Part shown: piece by piece, positions 1 through 5,344 of the stretch | How positions within the stretch are numbered: the stretch's first letter is position 1 | How the letters are laid out: each line of letters begins with the position of its first letter | Assembly (NCBI GenBank): GCA_964579325.1 | Contig: CAZOHN010000239.1 | Coordinates: 1-5,344 of the forward strand | Direction: 5' to 3' | Origin: CAZOHN01 sp964579325 | GTDB lineage: Bacteria; Pseudomonadota; Alphaproteobacteria; Rhodobacterales; Rhodobacteraceae | DNA: 5,344 bases | Notes under the pieces: model-generated | What the model was told of the DNA's origin: nothing | The model's input: the letters and a program-made list of their open reading frames with translations, nothing else | Databases searched by the model: none | Position numbers and translations under genes: made by a program

Positions 1-31
1 GCCATCTATCCTCAGACTGTCGGCCAGAACT

Positions 32-123
32 GCCCACGATCACGCGAAATCCGTGCCCGGGTTCCCGTGAAATCGCTGCCCATCATCGCGCGAAATCCGC
101 GCCCACCATCACGCGAAACACGC
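32..123. repeat. Four tandem 23-bp imperfect direct repeats, possible remnant of an insertion-sequence end
   Basis: Units lie at 32-54, 55-77, 78-100 and 101-123, with no gap between them. Each begins GCCC and carries a core close to ATCACGCGAAAT. Twelve of the 23 columns are identical in all four units. Units 1, 3 and 4 match one another at 19 of 23 positions, and unit 2 is the most diverged (16 of 23 against unit 1). Bases 124-146 keep the CGCGAA core in the same phase but match elsewhere poorly, so they may be a decayed fifth unit. A 23-bp period is not a multiple of three, which argues against a coding repeat. Regularly spaced transposase-binding repeats of this look occur at the ends of some IS21-family elements, and TGTCGG at 18-23 could be a terminus. 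That assignment is from memory and is inference. The repeat itself is seen directly. Confidence 0.8.
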
Positions 124-373
124 CACTTGCACATCGCGAACCCGAGATGGGGCCCTTCACGTGGCCTTTTCTTGTTTCAGATTGGTTTAGCGGAGCCATC
201 CGACGTCTGGAGACTGGCCTCGGGCCCAAAAGCGGCCTCCGAACGCCCCGCGTCTCCTTCCATTCGCCCTTCACCTAGAGCGTGTCGCGGGCAACCTTGG
301 AGGATTTCCTTTTCCTCAACCCAAGGGATCCGTATGATAACTTGAACAATAATCCCAATCGAGCAAACACCGC
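124..373. other. Gene-free leader upstream of the helicase gene
   Basis: I see no credible gene here. The reading frames that stay open have arginine-, proline- and serine-rich translations typical of non-coding GC-rich DNA. Around 331-360 the sequence becomes locally AT-richer (TATGATAAC at 333-341, then AACAATAATCCCAAT). This is the most likely place for promoter or leader elements, but no convincing -35 partner lies at normal spacing before TATGAT. The in-frame stop TAA at 350-352 sets the upstream limit of the large gene. No tRNA, riboswitch or strong rho-independent terminator was recognised. Confidence 0.6.
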
Positions 374-3300
374 TTGTCCTCTGCTCATCCCTTCCTCAGG
401 AAGTGTGTCTCACTCGACCTTGAGGTCGATCCGAAGACGGCGCGTCTGTTCGCTTTTGCGGCGGTCATGGCGGGAGAGGGAGAGGTGCTGGTCCACAAGC
501 AAGGCGATCTTGGCAGAGCGCTGGACCGGCTTGAGGCGCTTTGCAGCAAAGCTGAATACATCCTCGGCCACAACATCCTTCGACACGATTTGCCTCATCT
601 GGTAGCGAACCGGTCACGGCTGGCCGCACTTGGCAAGGCGCCGATCGACACGCTCTGGCTCAACCCGCTGGCGTTTCCGCGTAACCCCTACCACCATCTC
701 GTGAAACATCACCACGACGGGCGTCTCGAGGCCGGCCACGTGAACGACCCCGAGCTTGACGCGCGGCTTGTGCTCGATGTCCTGCAGAACCAGCTTGTCG
801 CATTGGAGAGCCTCGGCCGCGAACAGCCAGACGCGCTTGCGGCTTATCACTACCTGACGACGCGAGGGGAAGCCCAAGGTGGGTTCGATGCCGTCTTTCG
901 AGCAATCCGTTCGGCGCCGATCCCGGCGGCTGGTGAGGCGGAAACCGCTATGCGGCGGCTTCTCGATGGCCGAACATGTCGACTGCGACTCGATCAGACG
1001 CTGAGCCGCCTTGGCAGTCCGCAGCTCGGCTGGGCAATGTCCTATGCCGTCTCCTGGATCACGGTCGCAGGCGGAGAGTCCGTGATGCCCCCCTGGGTTC
1101 GGGCGCAGTTCCGCGAGGCATCACTGATCGTCCGACACCTTCGGAGCACACCGTGCGACGACCAGGATTGCGCCTGGTGCGCTGAAGCCGCCGACCCCAA
1201 GCGGGCGCTCGACCGATGGTTCGGATTTCCCGCGTTTCGACCAGAGCCCGTTGATGCCGATGGCCGGCCCTTGCAAGAGCGGATCGTGGCCGAAGCCATG
1301 GCGGGCCGAAGTGTGCTTGGCATCTTGCCGACCGGCACCGGCAAGTCGGTCTGCTACCAGATCCCGGCGCTTTCGGCCTTCGACCGAAGCGGGGCACTGA
1401 CCGTGGTGATCTCGCCTCTCGTCGCGCTCATGGCCGACCAGGTGCAAGGCTTGAAGCGGGCCGGGATTTCTTCGGCGGTGACCGTGAATGGAATGCTGTC
1501 GCTGCCCGAGCGACACGATGCGCTGGAGAAGGTGCGAATGGGCGACGCCGCTATCCTCCTGATCGCGCCGGAGCAACTGCGGTCGGTGTCGGTGCGGTCG
1601 GTGCTGGCGCAACGGGAGGTAGGACTTTGGGTGCTTGACGAAGCCCATTGCATCTCGAAGTGGGGCCACGATTTCCGACCGGATTACCGCTACGTAAGCC
1701 GCTTCATACGTGAGTTCTCGGGCGATCAGGCACCGGCTCCAGTCCTTTGCCTAACGGCAACCGCGAAGCCTGAAGTCGTCCGCGACATCAGGGATCACTT
1801 CAAGAGCCGCCTCGAGATCGACCTGATGCTGCTCGATGGAGGTTCAGTCCGCACAAACCTGAGCTTCAAGGTTCTGCCAACGCAGAAGAACACGAAACTT
1901 CCTGACATCCTCGACGCCATTGAGGCGAACCTGCCAGCTGAAGGCGCCTCTGGGGCGGTGGTCTACTGCGCAACACGAAGTGCGACAGAGCGGGTCGCGG
2001 AATTCCTCAAGGAGCAAGGCTTTGCGGCCGAGCGCTTTCATGCCGGTCTGCCGCCTGAGGAAAAACGCGAAATTCAGGAGCGTTTCCGCATCGGTGATCT
2101 TCGCATCATCGCCGCGACCAATGCCTTCGGCATGGGGATCGACAAGCCCGATATCCGGCTCGTTGTTCATGGCGATATCCCCGGCTCCCTTGAGAACTAC
2201 CTCCAGGAGGCCGGCCGCGCAGGGCGCGACCGCAAACCGGCAAGCTGCGTGCTTTTGTTCAGCACAGACGATGTCGAGCGCCAGTTCAGCCTGTCGGCCC
2301 GCTCGCGGCTTGCGCGGCATGAGATTGGGGCGATCCTGAAAGCCCTCCGGCGTTTGGAGACACGAACCAAGAAGTCGGGCGAAGTCGTTGCCACGCCGGG
2401 TGAGATCGTCCGAGAGGAGAAGGACCAGGAGTTTCAGCGCGACAGCACGACCGACGATACGCGCGTAAAGACTGCTGTCGCCTGGCTAGAAGAGTCCCAG
2501 CTACTCAGCCGGGAAGAGAACCGGGTTCAGGTCTTTCCTTCGTCGCTTCGCATCCGCTCGGTGGAGGAAGCCGAGGCAATCCTGGAGCGCATCTCGATCA
2601 CGGGTACGAGGCGGCGTGAACTGTTGACGATCGTCCGACAGCTCGTGAACGCGCCGCCCGACGAAGGCATCTCTACCGACCATCTGTCCGGCGCCTCCGG
2701 CTTGGGCGTGGGGGCATTGCGGAAGGCGCTGAGTGACCTCGAGACTCTGGGCATCGCCTCCAATGACACTGCGGTCACAGTCTTCGTGCATGTGGATGGC
2801 GGAGACGCATCACAGAAGCGGCTCGACCTTGCAGCCCGTCTCGAGACGGACCTGATTGCTCTCTTGCGCGAACTCGCACCCGATGCCGATGGTGCCAAAG
2901 CCCTTCCGCTCCATCTCGCAGAGACAACCCAGGTCCTGCGAGAGCGGGGGCATATGAAAGTTAGGCCGGACATGGTCGAGACGCTGCTGCGCGGCATGGC
3001 GCAGGACGGTCGGGACCAGGAGGGCGGTCGCGGCAACCTGAGCTTGCGCAAAGCCACGAGGAACACCCTCTCGCTGCGACTGCAGAGGTCCTGGTCGGTC
3101 CTCGAACAGACGGCGACCCTGCGTCGGGAAGCTGCCCTGGCATTGCTCTCACATCTGATTGGGCGGGTACCCAAGGGCGTGCGCGGCCGGGATATCCAGG
3201 TCGAAACGACGCTTGGTCACATGCTGGCGGCCTTGAACGGCGATGTTTTTCTGCGTGGCGCGGTGCAAGACATGAATCGCCTGATGGATCGGGCGTTATT

Positions 3301-5344
3301 GTGGCTGCACGAACAGCACATCGCGACCCTTGGCCGTGGCCTCACGGTATTCCGTCCTGCGATGACAGTTCACCTCAACCCCAAAGGCGGCACATTTACT
3401 GTCCAGAACTTCCTGCCACTAGAGGAGCATTACTCCGAACAGACGATCCAGACACATGTGATGTCCGCCTATGCCGAACGAGGCCTCGGCTCCATGTCTG
3501 ATGCGAGCCGATTGTCCGAGGAGTACTTTCTGTTGGAGCAGGATGCGTTCTTGCGGCGGTGGTTGCCCGGAAGGATATCGGAACTGCGCCGACAAACCAC
3601 CAGCGCTTCGTGGAAGGCGATTGTCGAGGCTCTGGGCAACCCGGTGCAGGAACAGATTGTCCGTGATGATCGGGAACAGACGAATGTGCTGGTCCTCGCC
3701 GGACCTGGATCGGGCAAGACGCGTGTTCTGGTCCATCGGATCGCATATCTGGTCCGCGTCCGACGCGAAAACCCGCAAGGCATTCTGGTGCTCACTTACA
3801 ACCGTCACGCCGCGGCGCAGATCCGCGAACGCCTGAGGCTGCTGATCGGCAGCGATGCGGCACGAGTTACGGTATCGACCTGTCATGCCCTTGCGATGCG
3901 TCTTGTCGGAGCGAGCTTCGTTGGTGCCCAGGAGGGCCCGCGCGACTTTGATGGTATCGTGCGGGAAGCTGTTCGCCTGCTTCGGGGTGACGGCCTTGGC
4001 AAGGTCGAGGCCGAAGCCCTTCGCGAGACGCTGATCGAGGGCTACCGCTGGATCCTTGTCGACGAGTATCAGGACATCGGGCCCGAGGAATACGACCTGA
4101 TCGCCGCCGTCGCAGGACGGACGATCGAGGACCCAGACCTCCGACTGAGCCTCTTCGCGGTCGGCGATGACGACCAGAACATCTACGCCTTTGCCGGTGC
4201 CTCGGTCGAGTTCATCCGTCGTTTTGAGGCGGACTACGCTGCAAAGCCGGTCTTCCTTACCGAGAACTACCGCTCGACAGCGAACATCGTCGCCGCGGCG
4301 AATGCAGTGATCGCTCCAGCGGATCACCGGATGAAGGTGGGGCACGACATCACTGTCGACCGCGCCCGCAAGGGCGCGCCAGAGGGTGGTTCTATGGCCA
4401 CGATTGACCCTGTGGCAAAGGGGAGGGTCTCGCTCCTGACGTGTCCAGAAGGGGACATCGCACAGGCGGTTGCCACGATCGACGAGCTTCGTCGGTTGAG
4501 TGACCTCGATCCAGACTGGCAATGGCGGCGTGCCGCGGTAATTGCCCGCGAATGGCGGAGGCTCGAACCGGTGCGCGCCTACGCGGAAGCCCTCGGTTTG
4601 CCGGTCGAGATGGCAAGCGAGACGGCGCCCAGCTTCTGGCGGCTCCGGGAGATGCGATCCTTTATCGATGTCCTCGTCCGGGATCGCACGAAGCTCCTTT
4701 CGATCGCGGACCTGACCAAGATTCTGAACATCCAGCCGCCGTCACGCTGGACCGAACTGATTGGAGAAGGGATCGGTACGCTCGCGCGCGAACTCATGGA
4801 GAAGACGGCCCCGGTCCCAGACCTCGTCGAGTGGTTCGGCGAGTGGGCGCGCGAAGCGAGGGGAGAACAACGCGGTCTACTCCTCTTGACCGCTCATCGG
4901 GCCAAAGGACTGGAATTCGATCATGTCGCGATCCTCGACGGGAACTGGGATCGGCTCTCTCAAGGTGAAGACGCCGAAGCGTCGCGACGCTTGTTCTATG
5001 TTGCCATGACGCGCGCGAAGAACAACCTTACGCTCCTCTGCACCGGTAAACACCCTTTCGTCCACGCGGACGGGACTGCAATCCTTGGGCGCTGCGTCCA
5101 ACCGGAGAATGCGCAGCTTTTGCTCGGAACGCGTCGCTACGTTTCACCTGATCTGAAGCTCGTCGACCTCTCCTATGCCGGGCGACTTCCCGAGACACAT
5201 CCGTCGCTCACAGCAATTGCGAAGGCGCGTGTTGGTGACCCTGTCACGCTCCAACGAGACCGGGATCGCTGGTTGATCTGCGATGCGGCGGATCAAGTCC
5301 TGGGCCGGATGTCCCGAGCCTTCGGACCTCCAGAGCGCATGCGG
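374..5344 (+). CDS. Exonuclease-RecQ-UvrD fusion helicase (RecQ family ATP-dependent DNA helicase), 3' end outside window
   Basis: A single frame is open for 1657 codons to the window edge. Its order is DEDD exonuclease (about residues 12-140), a Cys cluster (261-269), RecQ-type SF2 helicase (about 280-620), an uncharacterised middle (about 621-1088), UvrD-type SF1 helicase (about 1089-1562) and a truncated tail. The predicted role is ATP-driven unwinding and processing of DNA in the cytoplasm. No signal peptide or membrane segment is seen. The start is TTG at 374. After the upstream stop at 350-352 the only other common start codon before the exonuclease motif is absent, and the first in-frame ATG (467) would delete catalytic Asp15 and Glu17. 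The ribosome site is weak (CGAG at 360-363). The protein is far longer than ordinary RecQ (about 600 residues) or UvrD (about 720). All motifs stay in one frame, so I see no frameshift. I give no symbol because it is not a plain recQ or uvrD ortholog. Confidence 0.95.
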   Translation, partial: MSSAHPFLRKCVSLDLEVDPKTARLFAFAAVMAGEGEVLVHKQGDLGRALDRLEALCSKAEYILGHNILRHDLPHLVANRSRLAALGKAPIDTLWLNPLAFPRNPYHHLVKHHHDGRLEAGHVNDPELDARLVLDVLQNQLVALESLGREQPDALAAYHYLTTRGEAQGGFDAVFRAIRSAPIPAAGEAETAMRRLLDGRTCRLRLDQTLSRLGSPQLGWAMSYAVSWITVAGGESVMPPWVRAQFREASLIVRHLRSTPCDDQDCAWCAEAADPKRALDRWFGFPAFRPEPVDADGRPLQERIVAEAMAGRSVLGILPTGTGKSVCYQIPALSAFDRSGALTVVISPLVALMADQVQGLKRAGISSAVTVNGMLSLPERHDALEKVRMGDAAILLIAPEQLRSVSVRSVLAQREVGLWVLDEAHCISKWGHDFRPDYRYVSRFIREFSGDQAPAPVLCLTATAKPEVVRDIRDHFKSRLEIDLMLLDGGSVRTNLSFKVLPTQKNTKLPDILDAIEANLPAEGASGAVVYCATRSATERVAEFLKEQGFAAERFHAGLPPEEKREIQERFRIGDLRIIAATNAFGMGIDKPDIRLVVHGDIPGSLENYLQEAGRAGRDRKPASCVLLFSTDDVERQFSLSARSRLARHEIGAILKALRRLETRTKKSGEVVATPGEIVREEKDQEFQRDSTTDDTRVKTAVAWLEESQLLSREENRVQVFPSSLRIRSVEEAEAILERISITGTRRRELLTIVRQLVNAPPDEGISTDHLSGASGLGVGALRKALSDLETLGIASNDTAVTVFVHVDGGDASQKRLDLAARLETDLIALLRELAPDADGAKALPLHLAETTQVLRERGHMKVRPDMVETLLRGMAQDGRDQEGGRGNLSLRKATRNTLSLRLQRSWSVLEQTATLRREAALALLSHLIGRVPKGVRGRDIQVETTLGHMLAALNGDVFLRGAVQDMNRLMDRALLWLHEQHIATLGRGLTVFRPAMTVHLNPKGGTFTVQNFLPLEEHYSEQTIQTHVMSAYAERGLGSMSDASRLSEEYFLLEQDAFLRRWLPGRISELRRQTTSASWKAIVEALGNPVQEQIVRDDREQTNVLVLAGPGSGKTRVLVHRIAYLVRVRRENPQGILVLTYNRHAAAQIRERLRLLIGSDAARVTVSTCHALAMRLVGASFVGAQEGPRDFDGIVREAVRLLRGDGLGKVEAEALRETLIEGYRWILVDEYQDIGPEEYDLIAAVAGRTIEDPDLRLSLFAVGDDDQNIYAFAGASVEFIRRFEADYAAKPVFLTENYRSTANIVAAANAVIAPADHRMKVGHDITVDRARKGAPEGGSMATIDPVAKGRVSLLTCPEGDIAQAVATIDELRRLSDLDPDWQWRRAAVIAREWRRLEPVRAYAEALGLPVEMASETAPSFWRLREMRSFIDVLVRDRTKLLSIADLTKILNIQPPSRWTELIGEGIGTLARELMEKTAPVPDLVEWFGEWAREARGEQRGLLLLTAHRAKGLEFDHVAILDGNWDRLSQGEDAEASRRLFYVAMTRAKNNLTLLCTGKHPFVHADGTAILGRCVQPENAQLLLGTRRYVSPDLKLVDLSYAGRLPETHPSLTAIAKARVGDPVTLQRDRDRWLICDAADQVLGRMSRAFGPPERMR
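407..793 (+). other. DEDD (DnaQ-like) 3'-5' exonuclease domain of the fusion protein
   Basis: Motif I is SLDLEVDP, giving Asp15 and Glu17. Motif II is GHNILRHD, giving His66, Asn67 and Asp72. Motif III is VNDPELDARL, ending in Asp129. The four metal-binding acids D, E, D, D are therefore all present and an active nuclease is plausible. The residue five before the last Asp, His in DEDDh enzymes, is Asn124 here. The residue four before it, Tyr in DEDDy enzymes, is Asp125. Between motifs II and III lies NPLAFPRNPYHHLVK (about residues 97-111), which I recall as a family signature next to RecQ helicases. Activity is inferred from the residues. Confidence 0.8.
1136..1180 (+). other. Putative zinc-binding Cys cluster between exonuclease and RecQ domains
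   Basis: Cys261, Cys266 and Cys269 form a C-x4-C-x2-C pattern, with His255 six residues before the first Cys. This gives four possible zinc ligands (His255 plus three Cys) just before the RecQ domain. Canonical RecQ proteins carry their zinc site after the helicase core, so the position is unusual. The residues are seen directly and zinc binding is inference. Confidence 0.45.
1211..2233 (+). other. RecQ-type SF2 helicase core of the fusion protein
   Basis: Motif 0 is present as FGFPAFRP with a following Gln (from residue 283). Walker A is PTGTGKS with Lys324. Motif Ia is VISPLVALMADQV. Walker B is DEAH (422-425), followed directly by the RecQ-specific aromatic-rich loop CISKWGHDFRPDY. Motif III is LTATA (460-464), motif IV is VVYCATR (about 529-535), motif V is ATNAFGMGIDKPD (581-593) and motif VI is QEAGRAGRD (611-619). 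All catalytic residues, including the arginine finger region, are intact. RecQ enzymes unwind forks, flaps and recombination intermediates 3'-5'. The aromatic-rich loop separates this from general DEAD/DEAH helicases. Confidence 0.95.
2234..3637 (+). other. Middle region joining the two helicase cores, probable winged-helix segments
   Basis: About 468 residues (621-1088) that I cannot assign to a named family. The four-Cys zinc site of the RecQ C-terminal (RQC) region is missing: only one Cys follows motif VI closely (in PASCVLLF). Two stretches look like winged helices by their helix-helix-hairpin pattern, about residues 694-725 (RVKTAVAWLEESQLL, then RVQVF) and about 765-805 (ALRKALSDLETLGI). 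The rest is rich in Arg, Leu and Glu and looks helical. No recognisable HRDC domain was found. A role in DNA binding or in coupling the two motors is inference. Confidence 0.5.
3638..5059 (+). other. UvrD/Rep-type SF1A helicase core of the fusion protein
   Basis: A Q-motif-like NPVQEQIV (from residue 1089) leads into Walker A GPGSGKT with Lys1115. Motif Ia is LTYNRHAA (from 1140). Walker B is DEYQD (1230-1234). Motif III is GDDDQNIYAF (1264-1273). Motif IV is ENYRS (1297-1301). Motif V is TAHRAKGLEF (1506-1515). Motif VI is LFYVAMTRAK (1540-1549). These are the diagnostic UvrD/Rep/PcrA motifs, with all key residues present, so this second motor should also hydrolyse ATP. The distance from Walker A to Walker B is about 115 residues, against roughly 185 in E. 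coli UvrD, so the 1B insertion is small. The span from motif IV to V is also shorter than usual, which implies a reduced 2B domain. Confidence 0.93.
5060..5344 (+). other. C-terminal tail after the SF1 core, cut by the window edge
   Basis: Ninety-five residues (1563-1657) are visible and no stop is reached. Residues 1620-1650 read VGDPVTLQRDRDRWLI then DQVLGRMSRAF. A GDxVxL strand, a charged turn and a late V-LG-MSR strand resemble a small beta-rich module such as HIRAN, a domain that binds DNA ends in other helicases. The match is weak and by eye only. From memory of related proteins, little more than one small domain should remain beyond the window. Confidence 0.35.

Noticed and set aside
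333..338. TATGAT as a -10 promoter element
   Set aside because: The sequence at the expected -35 position (around 310-315) is TTTTCC, and TTGGAG at 297-302 is too far away. It is possible but not supported enough to call.
1..345. A plus-strand frame open from the left edge to the TGA at 343-345, with a GTG start at 67
   Set aside because: The translation is Pro/Arg/Ser-rich without recognisable motifs, runs through the non-triplet 23-bp repeats, and looks like chance openness in GC-rich DNA.
391..403. Short dyad CTTCCTCAGGAAG that also contains the SD-like AGGAAG
   Set aside because: The single-base centre cannot form a normal RNA hairpin, and the GTG codons just after it are out of frame with the large gene. 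It most likely falls within the coding sequence by chance.
282..605. Plus-strand frame starting GTG at 282 and running into the helicase gene
   Set aside because: Beyond about base 400 it is the shifted frame of the exonuclease domain and becomes Arg/Ser-rich. No homology is recognised for its first part and no frameshift is needed to keep the exonuclease motifs.
1578..1607. Adjacent 15-bp direct repeat around TGCGGTCGGTG, suggesting a small duplication
   Set aside because: The spacing from APE to DEAH here equals that in E. coli RecQ as I recall it (21 residues), so no insertion is indicated. The repeat probably comes from the Arg-Ser-Val codons.
1121..1669. A 182-codon minus-strand open frame opposite the start of the RecQ core
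   Set aside because: It is antisense to the Walker A and DEAH region and its His/Arg-rich translation has no domain character.
3419..4522. A 367-codon minus-strand open frame opposite the UvrD-type region
   Set aside because: It lies antisense to a region where the plus strand encodes every SF1 helicase motif. Long antisense frames are expected opposite GC-rich genes, and no family is recognised in its translation.

Overview
The window holds one very large plus-strand gene, open from about base 374 to the right edge, and a gene-free left edge of about 370 bases with a short tandem repeat. The DNA is GC-rich with strong G/C preference at third codon positions. Together with the style of the left-edge repeats this suggests a proteobacterium, probably an alphaproteobacterium. 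That placement is inference and no marker gene is present to confirm it.

Left edge (1-373): four adjacent 23-bp imperfect direct repeats (32-123) share a CGCGAAA-type core, and a decayed fifth copy lies in phase. They resemble, from memory, the multi-repeat ends of IS21-type insertion sequences, but no transposase gene is visible. The rest of the stretch has no convincing gene, RNA or strong promoter.

Main gene (374-5344, 3' end outside the window): 1657 codons without a stop. It encodes three nucleic-acid enzymes in one chain: a DEDD-type 3'-5' exonuclease domain, a RecQ-like SF2 helicase with all core motifs, and a compact UvrD/Rep-like SF1 helicase with all core motifs. A small Cys cluster separates the exonuclease from the RecQ part. 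About 470 residues of poorly recognised, probably winged-helix and helical sequence separate the two helicases. A C-terminal segment after the SF1 core, perhaps HIRAN-like, is cut by the window edge.

Both motors belong to families that usually translocate 3'-5' on single strands, and the exonuclease would degrade 3' ends. The protein therefore looks like a self-contained DNA unwinding and resection machine. Whether it serves housekeeping repair or defence against foreign DNA cannot be decided here. No partner gene is visible.
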